From NCBI GenBank assembly GCA_964017125.1, contig OZ024902.1, positions 52,739,201 through 52,803,200 on the forward strand: DNA of 64,000 bases, given 5' to 3'. The translations under genes and the position numbers were made by a program. The DNA is from Flabesymbios commensalis (Eukaryota > Annelida > Polychaeta > Terebellida > Flabelligeridae). The notes under the pieces are model-generated. The model had not been told where the DNA came from, did no database searches, and saw nothing but the letters and a program-made list of their open reading frames with translations. Below, in pieces: positions 24,401 through 39,400 of the stretch. Positions within the stretch are counted from its first letter, which is position 1. Each line of letters starts with the position of its first letter.

Positions 24401-27400
24401 GTGTTTCTTTGCGGCTTCTTTGTTTTTGCTTTTCCTTCTCTTTTGCCATGAGACCAAGTTTCACAGTAGTAATTCGTCAATGCTCTGTCAACTGCATGCA
24501 GCTGCCAAGCCCTCAACTGCATTTGACGTGCGTGTTATTGTACCACATCCATGTTGGAGAAACAATCTATACAGCACTACTCAGAGATGACGACGACAAT
24601 GATGGAGCAACAGAAGAGCAACAGAGCAGATGGAACTTGGGGAAGGTCAGGGAAGAATGAAAAATACTCCGATCCACGACCTTTTCATATGCGGTTCGGA
24701 AATTGACACATTTGGGTGGCGGACACCGCAAAATTGTGTACAGACACAGCGAGATGGTGTACATAAACCGTAGACAGCGTGAGGCGGCGTGACATACCGT
24801 GAAATAGCGTGAATAAGCGTGATATGTCGTCAAATGGTGTACAGAAACCGTACATAGAGTACAGAGACCGTAGGCAGCGTGACTAAGCGTGACTAAGCGC
24901 AGCCAGTAGCTACGGATCCCCTACGCTGACCGCCAACCCCAAAATATTTTGCGCTGTGCGTAGGGTAGCGTAGGCTATTGTATAACAGTGTAGAATAGCG
25001 TATGGACAGCGTGTGCCAGTGTAGGGGCTCCGCCTTGGAGAGGGGTGCAGGGTGAGCCATTTCTGGTCTACGCTCCGTCGCGCACGCCCACGATACCTAC
25101 GGTGTATGTACGATGTCCACGGTGTATGTACACAATCTCGCTGTGTCTCTGCGCTGCTTCACGGATGATTGGCATCCCGCGGACAGCCACGCTTGGCCAC
25201 GAATTTTTTAACAAGAAGTTGATTCGCGGCAGCCGACGGATGGACGCGGTTGCCGCGAAAAGTGACGCGGTGACCGCCTGAAAATGTACGATCACGGACG
25301 CTTACCGACGCTTACCGACGCTTACCGGCGCTTACGGGCGCTGATTCCCGGTGCGGGGCTTATGCTCCTTCCGCGTGTGACCGTGTCAAACCGTACCCCA
25401 GTGTGACTGGGCCTTTACAGCGCGGGGATCGACTTTAGACGTCAGAATCTAACGTTAAAGTCGATCCCCGCGCTGTAGGAGTTAAATATTTATAATGGCC
25501 GTAGACCCATAACATAGGTATTCAAATGAATCAGGAAGAGCTAACTAAGATTTTTCCGATTATTTGAATTACTTGGTCTCCATGGTTCATACGAAAGTAT
25601 TTCAGCGCTTTAAGGGTTGATGACGCAATCACCAGCTTCAAATAAGTGCAAAATACCACTCATTTAAAAAACGTAATCAGCTATAATTTAAAATTCGTGT
25701 CTAAATATTTAATCCATATGAAGCCATCAAATAAATTTGGTGCTGTTTCTGATCTAATTAAAACACTTTTCCCATTTAAACTTCGAGTTTGACATAATGT
25801 TCAAGAAAATAAGTATTTGGAGTTTACAATAATTTTTCAATGATCTTTTTTATTTTTATTTGGGTGGAACAAAGATAAGAAGAAAATTCTGGGGATATGT
25901 GGTATTGTAGAGGTTGCTACTAAAAGGGACTCTGCTGGTCCACTGTCTACGACGCTGAACCAACGTTAAACCAACATTGATTCAACGTCTTGTGCCTGCT
26001 GGGATGTTATATCATGATGCATGAACATCATTTAATTAGCCAATCCGTCTCGATCATTCATTGATGGGTAGATGACCATCAGAACATTCCTTATTAATGG
26101 ATCGGTCGTCTGGGGCAAAATAAATCACTCAGCGTGTGGCAGAAAGCAGCTAGCAAAAACTAGAAGCCACCGGTGGTAAGCAGTAGGCATACTCAATAGC
26201 CAGGAAAAGACACACGTCTCTCCTGGGTACTACTTTCTTCTTCTCAATTGCTGAAGTAAGATCATGTTTTCTGTTGTATATTTACTGTACCGTACTCATG
26301 CAAAAACTGTTTTTATTTTGTCACCTGATTGGGTTCAAAAAGTGCTTATTATCACATTTTAAATACGAAGTGGAGGTTTCGACAGAAATATAAAATATTG
26401 TATGCCAGGACAAAACTCATGCCAATTCATGTAGAAATATGCTTATCAAAGAGAACTTATTTACAGTTAGCTATTTTGCCACTATTGGCGGTTTTCTTAT
26501 ATTTTTAATGGTAAACATGTACGTAGGTTAGCTTTTTTGTGGGAGAGTATAAAACACTCAGTAATAGTATACGTTTACTGCGTCCAGAATCACTACTTCC
26601 CATGAGTCCGGCAAACGTCTGAGTCAAACGCAGGTGCGTTTAAAGATCCTGTAGTGTTGGATTTCCGTGATTACCGCATGCGTTTGCCACAAGGAAATCC
26701 CCTTGTGACATTATTATTATTATTATTCCAGCAGAGTTCTAGGAATCCCTGCAATAAACGTAATGACGTAGGCCCTACGAAGGAATCTCATTTCCGGCAC
26801 GCGTTGCCGCACGTGTTTGACGGACCGATGGAAAGGCAGCTGCATGCGGATGCAGTGCGGCAACCGCATGCGGCAACCGGACACATGGAATGGTTACACG
26901 ATAACAAAGCTCTCTGTAAACAATGAGACACAGACCCAATGATAGTAAAATGCTGGGCCAGCATTAAACCAACATTAAATCAACGTCTCGTGTTTGCTGA
27001 GAGCTTTGTAATAGGGTAACCATACAGTAAACACAAATTATTTGTATAACATTTATACAACTTCGGCCCAACGTCTTCTACGCGGGTCCAACATGGTATA
27101 AATGTTACACAAATGTTTTGTGTTTACTGGAATCCCATGTGTCCGGTTATACCACAACAAACGCGACACATTGAAACAATGTTGGCTTAATGATTGTTTC
27201 AATGTGTCGTGTTTGCTGGGACACGGACAATGTTGAAATCTAAAACGAGTACTCACGTGGACAGTCATGGACGTTACAGCTCTGAGCCTGAGACGCCTGC
27301 CTAGCATCACAGTCATCACCCCCTTTACTGGGGGCGGGGCTGTCACACAAGCGCGACCTCATTCTGGTACCAGTTTCACATGACTCGCTGCAGGAGGACC

Positions 27401-30400
27401 ATTCGGACCAATCACCCCAATGTCCATCCACTGTCGAACAAAAGACAACGGCGTCAGCACACAGATTAGCAAGCAAACACAAGAATTTAATCCAATGATG
27501 TTTTAATGTTTGGCCAGCATCAGAGACAGTTTCCAACCACTAAAAGTTTAAAAGCCGTGACCCACAACTTTAGGTTGGTGAAACTTCCACAATTATTTGT
27601 CTTTATATTGATTCGGAAAATTACCAATTACTGTTCATTTAATACAACTTATTGTGACATCCAATATAAAAACGTTTATAGTCATTATTGATTTACAAAG
27701 GGTTACCAGTGAACACGAAGCTGTAAACAAATACTGGTTCAATGTTGGGCCACCGTCTACGATGCTTTCACAACATCAAACCAGCATTGGGTCAACGTTT
27801 CGTCTTGCTGGGGAAACTATTCCCACTCACCTGTATGGTACTGACAGAACTGGCCATAATATGCCACTCTACAGTCACAGGTATAGTTATACTGACTGAT
27901 GGGTACACAGCTTCCTCCGTTTTGACAGGCATGAATGTTACAGTTGTAGACACGATCCTCGCAGTTTACCCCTGAAATAGGTAAATAAATTATTATATAA
28001 CATTCCGAGACAAAAACTGGCGAGCACACAAAAACCATTATAATGTCTGTACTACTATATCCCACAGGACTTGTGTATAGTCTGCAACCCCCCCCCCCCC
28101 CCCCCCCCCTCAGCTTATACACCCCTGCTATGATTGTCCATGATCTTGCTGTGAAAGTTTAACCCTTTCAGCCCTCACGATGCATTAAAGCATCATTTTT
28201 TATCTCTGAAAAATGACTCAATTTCTTACACCTAGGGGTTTTAGAAGAACATTTTTTTTTTTTGAATTTTTTAAATAATAATAATACATTTTTTTCATTT
28301 GCGACCCACTATAAGTCATTTTCATTCACTACAAGTTGAGAATTGCGACAGCAATTCGCGGCTTGTAGTGGATGAAGATGACAATGGTAAATTCAGACTG
28401 TGAAAGTTTAACTCGTAATAGTTGGTATGTTAATATTTGAAGCTGACAAAAAAATATTTAAAAAGAACACCATTATTGGCAGTAATAAAAACACATAATT
28501 TGCAGATGAAACACATGCATTGCTCAAGTATAGTCCAAGGCAACTCTCTAATAATATAGAGATTAATTTTGATTTATACTTTCAGAAGAATCGTCAAAAT
28601 TTGAATATAGCTAGTATGAGTAATAGTATTTTCCTAATGTTTGTATTTGTACACATCATATGTGCTCTCAAAATCATTGCTCTTACATCTATTAGCCCTA
28701 TTAAATCCTGTTCTTCGAGTGAGTGAAAATTATTCAAATCTGTCAAATTCAAGACATGTTTTTGTTCAAATATTACAGGTATGAGAAATATCTCACACCT
28801 GTAAGATAAATAAGATTATAGTTGCGCTTAGCGCTTAAATGGTTAAAGCAATGATATTCAGCGAATATATTTTGATCTAAAACATTCTCTCTTTAGAGCT
28901 TTGTATGTTCAAAAAATCAGTTGTATGTACATGTAGGGTGTGAAACGTTTCATTACATTTACATTCTATACAGATAGAGTATATTTAACTGATAAATATA
29001 AAACATCATTGAATATAGATAATTATATTTCAAATCTTCCACAATCACAACGTTGTTTTAACTTCTACATGAAAAGTGTTTTGGTTGGTGAATTAGGAGG
29101 GGATTCGGTTGCCTTTATATAATATATACCTGTATATATATATATATGCATTATTTGTAAAAACAAGCATACCAATGCAAAAATAAACCTTTTTATTTAA
29201 AAATATAATAGCCAGTAGAGACATTGTAAGAAATTGAGTGCAAAAGACAACACGGAGTAATATAAAATTGAAAAATAATTTATAGAGCATGCATATTTTT
29301 GTTTCAATCAATTTTGGCAATTTCGTTTGGCAACCTCGTAGTTGCAAGCTCCAACAATTTTTGTAACTATAAAAAAATCTTCATTTGCTAAATATGAAAT
29401 AAACATTTATGTGATGTTATCAGCCTTTTTGCAAGAAAATTCTCATAAGATTGGCAGGCTATTTTGACATAAAATTCAATTCTAATTAATGCCCATTGAT
29501 ACCTTTACAGCATAAAATACCTGTGTAGTCTGAAGTACAATCACACGTGTAGATATTCATTCCATTAATGCAGTTCCCGTTGTGCAAACATGGGTTCGAC
29601 TCGCACTCGTCTAAATCTGTAATCATGTATAGCATGTGCATATTCATTCACTAGGTTACTTATCCAGCGAAGTTGTAAGGCCTAGTATGGTCGCTAGGGG
29701 TCGCCAATTTAACGTCAATTTGACGAGAATAACCACGAAAAAGGCAATTTGGCAATTTCTATCTGCACACTAGGCTTACATGTTGTTCGTTGTCATGAGC
29801 GTAGGATATATTAGTTTAATATGAAGCAGTTAATCATTTTGATATGCGCATTTTAGTGTGATATATCACAATGACTGTTATTATACAGGTAGGAACGATA
29901 TCACATGCATTTGTAACAGGTAGATATAATGTTTTCTCTTCATTTTGATTGAGCACATACGAGTGTCCTTGAAAAGTAAGAGAGGCCTGGAATAGTTAGT
30001 CATTTTTACATTTGTTTCTGTTCCTGTTTCCTGTTGCTTTGCAGAACAAAAGTTGAATAGGAAACAAATTTGACCTACAAAAGTGTTTCTCCTGGTTGAA
30101 GGTTTCCCACTCCTTGGAAGAGTTAGGCCAACACTAAAAAACTTTCAGTTTATGTAACGAAATCCATAATACATCATTGTGCATACTCTCTCCAAGCCAG
30201 CATCTCTTGTTCAAATAATATTTTTAAATGATTTCACTGAATTTATTCTGTGATAGACGTGATTAAGGACCAAAATCAGAGCCAAGATTTTTTTTCTATT
30301 TTACAAAATTGAAAGTGATTATTGGGAAGCAGACCTGTGTAACCGTATACTCATCAAGTCACTTATATCGCAAGAATAGTAATGTATTGTATTTTCAACC

Positions 30401-33400
30401 GGTAATAATACAATCAATTAGTATAAAAATGAGTGTGGACCAACTCTCCCAAGCCTTCCTGTGGAGTGGGATACTGTTATAATACACATAGTATAATACA
30501 GTAGTTATGATTTTTACGTGGTCACTCTAATCTCTTATCTGAATGCAATTGAAACAAAGAAAATACAGAAGGTAATTATATCTACAAGACATTGTACAGA
30601 TACATGTGATATCATAAAATGCAATGGAAAAAATATGATCAACTCCTTCATTGTACAAACAAATGGTCATTTACTAGTAATGAAGAGGATGTCCATGACT
30701 TTAATCGTATGCATTATCGGTGTATGTAGTAGTAAATATACGTCTACTGATGTAAAATAAACACACTATTTGTCAGTAAATAGTACCATCACCGCAGTAT
30801 GGGAATTATCAATAAATTGTAGTTATTAGGGTCGCAACCACTGAAATATATATTTGTTACAATACATTAAGCGTAACAAATGTATAATTCTGGCGGTAGG
30901 TATGCAAACATATAAATTGGTATACTGTATTGGTTAATAAAAAGACACGTTTATATTCCAAAAAGGGGTCGTCAATGTGACGTATCTAAAATGTCAAAGT
31001 GAAGGTATTTTCAAATAGATAACATACAGTAGCTTTGTGCAGAATTAATGTGACCCGTTCATCTATTATTTCCACACTTATTTACAAAACGTATACCAAA
31101 AATATCAGCAACACCAAACATGTCTCACTGTAATGGTGCTTAAAAATATGCTTATAATAATTATGTTTCGGCATGATTTATACTTGCCTTAGTCCAGCTG
31201 CTTAAATACCTGACACAGACTGAGTGGATAAAGTGCTAGAACCATAGTAATACATGTGTTTATTTTGAGATCATATAGCAAATTGTGAATAATTATCATG
31301 ATTATGTGTATAAATAGCATAAATAGTCACGCAAATTGCCAAGAGATAAGTTCATTAAAGTCATAAGCAATTTATTGCAGAAGCATTTCAAGACATAGCA
31401 AGCATCCTTCCACCAGATTTATTTGTTTTATTTAGTTGTTTATGTAAATCAGAATAACACAGGCAGTAGTTATTGCCCTGTATTTATGAATTAATTATTT
31501 TTTAGTTCATACGGGTAAACTATGTCAACAATAAGGACTTCTGTGTATTTTAATACACGACAGTGGAAGGTTTTAAAAAATTAAATTTTGTTTCAGAGTC
31601 AAATAACTTTTATACTTGTATAACTTTCATACAAATAATTACATAAACGTTTGATCTAAAGGCTTTATCGACACTTTTTAAAATAACGGGGAACAGGTTG
31701 CATAGCTTTCACACACAGCTGAATTTGTGTGATTTTGAAATAGGCTGGGTATGTATCTGATGGGAAATGTTGGATGCACACATTTTGTTAGATGGCAGGA
31801 GAAAACGTTTAACTGACTGTCAAGTTGACAAACTGAATTACCCGTGTCTGGAATCGAAGCCGGATTGCGCAGATTTTTTTTGACCATATAGCTGGGTCAC
31901 AGTTTTATAAAGTTGGCGTACAAAAATTTATGATTTGTGACATTTCCTTCCCAATTCAAAACGTCACAATTGTTATTGGTGTTTGTGAATGTTGAATATC
32001 ATTAAACCAGAAATTAACACACATAAATATTCCAAAGGAAGTTGTAAAGTAACATAAATCCCAGGATTTTTAATAATGCTATCTGTAATATAAATTTTAT
32101 GTGCTCAGATACAGGCACATGACCGGTGTGAACGTTCCATCTGGCAAGCCTAGAAATTCGTATTTTAATGTAGCATAGATACTATAGTCTGTTATCGACA
32201 ATGAAGAAAATCGAAGGAAGTTCAAAATATTTAAATACATTTTAACATAAGGTTCATGGTTGATAACGATTTTACTAAAAGTAAAATTTAAAAAAAAGTT
32301 GTAACATAAATCTATTTTTAATATTAGTATGGAAATTGCGCCAGTAATTTCAATGTCAACATGATTTCAAATTTGACACTCATTATCAATTTAAGGGATA
32401 CCTAATTGGCTTCTCAACGACTCGAGAACGAATTTTACATCTTATCAAACAAGACGAATTCAGTATGCGTTGTTTTAATTTTGGAGCAGAATTATCGACA
32501 GTGATATGTCTACGGTGATCTGCATACCATACGTATAATCGATCTTGATTCCTAGGATATTATTATGCAGTCAATCACCATAAGACTGTATACAAATGAG
32601 TGTACAAAGAGCAGATTTTATTACTATCTTTTGAATAGACACATGGAATATTGATTGGGAGAAGAGATAAAAATACATGAGACAAACAGTTTATTGCACG
32701 GTACACATTGGGCATGTGCGGTGTTCACAATCACAGCGGGGTATCACCGATCAACATTGGCCTCACTCTACTAACTTACTCATCATATCCAACAAAAGTG
32801 AGACTTTCACCCAGTGTTGGCCTAATGCTGGTCCAAATTCTTCGACGCCGGACCAGCATCAAACCGACACTGGGTTGTCGTCTTGTGTTTGCTGGGATAC
32901 ACAATAAAGTATGATAAGGGCGCGTTGCCCAGTTTGCCCACTGAAAAGAAGAGCGCACCATACAACAGAAATTGATTATCCACAGTGGTTCTCCTTAATA
33001 TAATGAGTGCAGTGAGTGAGTAGAGTGATGACCACAGTTTATCAGTGTATGGGCTGACTGACCACAAGGTGTGTAAATACAGGCACAGAACAGTTACATA
33101 CCCTCACCAACAGACAATAGGGTGTAATAAGTAGAAAAATAGGGTGCAATGGTGCAGCAACGGTGTTCATTTACTGATTTGTGCAAACAATCACAGGATA
33201 CAAAGCTTCATGAACTCTGAATAATTAGAACAAAACAACACAGTAATTTTCCACAAAATTAACCCTTTAACCGCCGGTGCCGCATATATTTGGGTTTTCA
33301 TTTTTTATTAGCACATTAAGCATCACCTTTTAAACATGTTAAAGATAAAATGTGACATCAATCAGCAATATTTGAAAACAGTTGACCTCCATTTTGTCAA

Positions 33401-36400
33401 ATATGAATAATGTTCACTCACTTGAAGTTGTGGATCGCGTCAGCGAGACACAGCTTCAAGTGGGTGAAAATTCAGATTGAATAATTTGGCGGTTAAAGGG
33501 TTAACACGTATTTTCCAATTAGACCACTTGTTCCGCATTAAGTCCCAAATTAGTTCAGTGACTTGGGAGTTGATGTGGATAAGACACGAGAGTGGGGTGT
33601 GTGCATAATAATATAATCATGGTGAGCAGACTGATGACTCTACATGGGTGACATTGCTCATGACAACAGCGCAACATGCGGGAGGGCCCACAGCCATGTG
33701 CATAGCACGAGAAAAAAATCAACTGGTGAGTGTGTCCGAGACAGCCAGCCATTACCACAAGAGCTCTTGTACTTATCTTCCTCTCAGTGGGGGGACTAAA
33801 GCGACCGCTGGCGACCAACTTGACAGGCTTACCTACACATTGCGTGAGGTTGATGGCGGCGGGGGACAGCGTGGTGGAACCTGCGGGACATGCTTTACAT
33901 TCAAGCGCTCCTTGCTCGTCTTGGTACGTTCCCAGCTCGCAGACTCTGCATTTATCACTGGCAATGTCGAAATAGGTGCCCGCCCCGCACGGCACTGTAT
34001 GTGGCAAAAAAAAGGAATAAAAATAACATTTATCGTATCTTCAAATAAAGTAGTTTCTGAGTGGTATATTTATCTCTGAATTGGAATAGTCTGTAATTGG
34101 AGTGACAAATATTTGATAATTGATAATTTTGTTTTAAATTGATCCAATGTGTCTCGCCCCTGGGATCATAGGGTGTGGCAGAATGGATCAATGCTACATG
34201 TTACCGTATTGATTTTGATATTCACCATAACTAGAAATGTTTTAAACACATGATAACGAATTATGTATTTTATGTGGATTTATATCTAGAGACAGTTACA
34301 AGCAAAGCGTATATAAGCTATATTGGATAAAAGGTAGCCCACCAAATACGAGACTCTGACCCAATGTTGAGCCAGAGTCTCGTGTTTGCTGTGGGCGGGG
34401 GAACAATGGACAACCTCTCACTGTGATACCTACGGAGAACTGTGACTTAGAGCTCAGTTGATGAATTTACTGTGATCCGAGCCACTTTACCAGACGGTAG
34501 CCCAACATCGAAGAACCATAAAGATTACAGTGTGTATGCCTATATTATGTGTGCACCAAAAACGCGTGGGAATCGAGCTGTGGGCCTCAGAATCACAGTC
34601 TGAGCTATCCAGTCGGCATTTGATGGTTTGTGTATGTTTAGCGCAAAACAAAACAGAGCTACATAAATTGCTAAAACACCCACATCCTACCAGCAAATAC
34701 AATATGTTGAATCAATGCTGGGCCAATGTTGGCCAGCATCTTGGCACAACATTTTTCTTTAAAAATTAGTATTGTTTTCTTGATATAATATACATACTTA
34801 CACTAAATATTATAGTCCTCAACTAAGATCCAGCGCAAATGAAGTTGTTACTGGTAATTCGGAGTGCGTAAAAAATACGCGAAATTGTAATTATTTTAAC
34901 TTTTAAGCTTTCCTCTTTAAAAAATACGCGAAATTGTAATTATTTTAACTTTTAAGCTTTCCTCTTTAAAAAGATTGTTGGAAGAGTCAGAAGGATATTT
35001 AAACCACATCCGTGAGTGTAAGTTAATTAAGAGGAGCACACTCACCGCACATCAGAATCTCAGAATTAACAGCGAAACCCGTATCACAGAATGTTTTTTC
35101 TTGAGTAGATGCAAGACTGTTTTCCTCTTCGGTGAGTTGCAAACTGGTTATTTTATCACCTAATTTGAATAGACCGTGATTCACGCGATCATCAAAGTAT
35201 TCAAACATGCTATATAGTCTGTTGGAGGCTTTGTGATACTCCTCCGGCCATTCGCCCCCCTTTCCGGGGATGCGTGTAGCGAATTGGAATAGAATTGCTA
35301 TCCTGTATCTATAGTTACTGTGTGTGTTTGGGTCCACTAGACCCCCTGCCGCCCTCTTCACCAGGTGGTGCTTTCTGGGCGTAATGTCACTCGCCAGGTG
35401 GCGTTTTCGTCTGCGGTGATTTAAACCTTCACAGAAGACTTGCACTTCTTCCACCAGACAATCGTGGGGACTTGGCAGACACGGCTCCACCTTTCTCACC
35501 AGTTCTTGCAAAATTTGCTTGAATTTGCTTCTGATATCTGTCAGGTCAGTGTCGTGACTACAATTTGACGCGAGGTATAATATCTCTGAAGGAAGGGCTA
35601 GTTCAATGGGACGCTTTGGAGCTGAAACAATGGAACAGAGTTTGCAGAAAAAATAATAATATTACAAAACTCAGATAATAAATACGGGAAATTAACATAA
35701 AATATTGTAATGGTCCTGTGGGGGAAACACATAGTTACACAAATATGAAACCGAACTGGCATATACATCATGTGCATGGGAAATATTTACAGAAATTAAT
35801 ACAATTGTTTGTTAATTGTTTTGGTTGTTACTTAAACATATCACACGTCAGATGTTTAATTATTATTATATGTTCTACAATAAAGTAAAGTAACAGTTGC
35901 ATAACATATTATAAGAGTTTTGTTGAAATTATAATTACGTGTCCATGTGCTGCTGAATAGTTTGCTTCAATTTTCCATTCATTTAATTACGAAAAATAGA
36001 TATATGTATGAAAAAAAATACCCACCAAAATGAATTATTAGAGCGAACGGCCACCTACCACAACATTTTATCAATTTTACAGATCGGGTGAGCAAATGGT
36101 TAAAACGTATATAAGACAGGCCTAGCAGCACAAAGGTTAATGGTGAGCAAGAGTCACTGACGCTGGTTCAACATTGAGACAACATAGAATGTCTGCTAAC
36201 CCTTTCAGTGCGGGGACCGTCTTCATACGTCAGAATGTGACGTCTCCAGACGTCACATTCTGACGTATAAAGACGGCCCCGCACTGAAAGAATTAAAATA
36301 TTTGTATTGGCCGCAGAGGACCTATAACATAGGTATTCAAATGTATGGTGATTTCAAATTGAAAATTTTCATAGTTTATATAAACATATTTCAACGCTGT

Positions 36401-39400
36401 GAGGGTTAATTATTTTCCGGGGTGCTCCTGTACTTACATATACAGCTGGGTACGTGTTTGGAGGGCTGCCAGGAGCCATTTTGGTCACATTTATACTCCA
36501 GAGACAAGTCACTGTCATTCCTTGGCGGCCAGTACTTTGAGTAGCACTTGACCATACATTTAGTGTCGAAGAATGTGCTGCCGCCTCCATGGGAACGAGA
36601 GCAGATCAGGTAGCCGTTCATCGGCCGCAACAGCTCACGACACGGATTGGCTGAAATAACAGGTCATGTCAGGTCAGGTGATAGGTCAAAATGTCTTACA
36701 ACAGTTCAAAAACACATAAAACCATGATTTCACATCGCATACAGTGTCAAATCAACCATAACAGACAATTACGTAGGCCTACAATACTGGAGAGGTGGTA
36801 AGATGGAAAAATGGTGTATTTTAAATCAAGGAGAAAGAACGAAATTCGATAGATTCGTAGATCCGAATATACTCTGTGCTTCGCGCCTCGTACATTTGGT
36901 TCTACGAATCTATCGAATTTCGTTATTTCTCCTTTTATTGACGTAAATGTCAAAAGAAATGAACCAATGGTAGTGTAATGCTTGACAACAATTACCCCAA
37001 CATTGGTTCAGTATCTGATGGTTGAGATGGGGATATTAGATAGTTATGAGATAGTTGGAACACATTCATTTTTAAAAATACGACTCACCTATAATTTTTA
37101 TTGTAAAATGGCACTCCGCAGTTACTCCATCTCCAAATGTGGGATCGAACGCTGTGCATCGCACCTGATGTGTTCCCAATGTGAAATTGTAGGCATGTTC
37201 TCTGCCAAAATGTGTACAGGCGTGCGGGGCTAAACGGTCCTCAGCTGGAACAAATAAGGCGGGATTATATCGACACGATGACCACTCCCAATAAAGTTTT
37301 TTATTATTATTATCTTTAAAATATACCATACAGATACAAATCATGTTGATTTTTCTGGCCTCTTCATTCATCTCTAAAAACTAAGTCTTATTTTGCTGGG
37401 TAAAGGGAAACATCTCTGGTTTGAACACTGACTCGTCAAGTGTTTCAGATGTGTCACACACTGATATCAGATACATGTTCAATAGTTCCAGTATTAAAAA
37501 TTATACTAGTAGGCCTAACAAGTTTTTAAATTCAAGCTCAAATTATTTTGGTCGTTTATATCTCGCCAATTGTGACTTTATCTGTGAACAAATAAGGGCG
37601 GTAACTGGTTGCCCAATGTTGGGTTGATGTTGGCCCAGCGTCTACGACGCTGGCCCAACATCAACCCAACATTGGGTCAAAATTTCGAGTCAGCTGACCT
37701 GTGCGGAAGACGACGCTGGGCTTCTGTACTTCTGTGTACTTGAGTCCCGACTTAATCTGGATCTCTGTGGTGGGACATATCTCCACGTGCGGTGCTGTGA
37801 TTTCTAAAACAATGGATCAGTCAGTGATGAGGATGTATGAATATGGAGAATGACTAGTTGCGGACTACATCCCAGCAAACACGAGGCGTTGACACAGTGT
37901 TGTTTTAATGTGGGGCCGACGTCGAAGACGGCGGGCCAACATTAAAACAACATTGGGTGAATGTCTCGTGTTTGCTGGGATACCATATAGCTACAAGCAC
38001 ACTACGTGCACCACCCCCCCCCCCTCCACAAAAACCTTGATATGTCCAAAACATGAAATGAGATGCTAACAGCAAAAAAAATAGGGATGAACTTTATATT
38101 TTAGCCGCTTATAGAGGGGTACCCCCAAACCCGTCTAAAATTAGGGGGTAGGGTTACACAAACGTCTGTTGTTGCTATTCTTGTTTACAAATTTACACAT
38201 GCAATATACGACATAAAAGATCATTAAATTTCCGCTCTAATGGTGTATTGCATGATGCATTGGATTGAATTGATATCTCTAGAAATGCGTTGAAACATGT
38301 TATTTTATCTCAAAATAAGCAAAATCGACAACAAAACAAGCTAGTTAACATTGTCAATGGAAACGACCTAATAAACATAAGTATTGGTCATATCTATATT
38401 TGATTTATGTTTTCTGAACCCAGATGTGTAAATGCTTAAAACTGAGTCCTATCTACATTTGTACATGGTTAAAAAGTTAAATATGCTTTTACTTTTAAAT
38501 TCGTGATTATTGCAGCTGTTTTTGAAAATGTGTGTAGCATCGTTTAAAATATGAAGCATTGAACTTTGCTCGACATTTAAGTGAAAAAAAACAATTGCGC
38601 TTGTTTTTACATAATTTGGGTGTGCTGAAGTTCGATCCACAACTTCAAGTTGTGATTTTTGTGAAATTTAAGTTCCAACATATATAAGTGTTTCAAAATT
38701 AAAAGCATATTCAACTTTTAACAGCTGTTTATACAGGTGCTGGTAAAACACAGAATGTCTACTGTAGTCGACATAAGTGTTCTATGGGTTAAGATGTGAA
38801 TGTGAATTGCTGCAGCAATTCCCAGCTGAATGTGAACGGAAAATCCTAGGCCCGTATTCGCGTACAAGTTACGATATATCGTAGACTTGTCGAGATAGCC
38901 ATTTATATACGGGCCCTGATTAGTAGATACACAAATGTACTACATCAAATGCAAAGCCCAGAGCGTCCTTATTGTGGATACATTGATTTGGGCATGGTTT
39001 TATTCGAATGAAATTTGTCCAACGTCATGCGGTCGGCAAATGCGACACGGGTGCCTAAAGGCTTATGCAATAATTATGCCACCAACGTTTTATCCTGTGC
39101 GGCACATTTAGGCGGGCCGGTTGTAACCCAGAAAAACGCGAAACATTGAGTCAATGTTGGTTCAATGTTGGACCACCGTTTGCGACGCTTGCCCAACATT
39201 GATCTAACATCGAATCCATGTCTAGCGTTTCTGGGAACAGATGAGAGTGAGGTTGGTCAATAGTGAGTACGCAGAACTCACCTTGACAGATGGGAAGACC
39301 AGTATGCAGAACTCACCTTGACAGTTATGGTTGGTCCAGTACGCAGAACTCAGATTAACTGATGGGAGGACCATTATGCAGAACTCACCTTGACAGTTAT

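Larger units (their letters stand above)
22224..25417. mobile_element. 3.2-kb non-autonomous DNA transposon with CGT-rich subterminal arrays
   Basis: The left end TTAAGCTGCAGTCACACTGG and the reverse complement of the right end, TAAAGGCCCAGTCACACTGG, match, and similarity continues for about 45 bp (GGATTGACACG versus GGTTTGACACG). Inside both ends lie roughly 550-700 bp of GC-rich, CpG-rich sequence full of short inverted and direct motifs such as CTACGGTGT, GTGTACA and AGACGGT. The 1.8-kb centre is AT-rich with smaller tandem repeats and no transposase frame. The left target word is TTAA and the right one TTTA, hinting at a TTAA-targeting superfamily. It sits in the long intron between exons 11 and 12. 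Confidence 0.82.
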
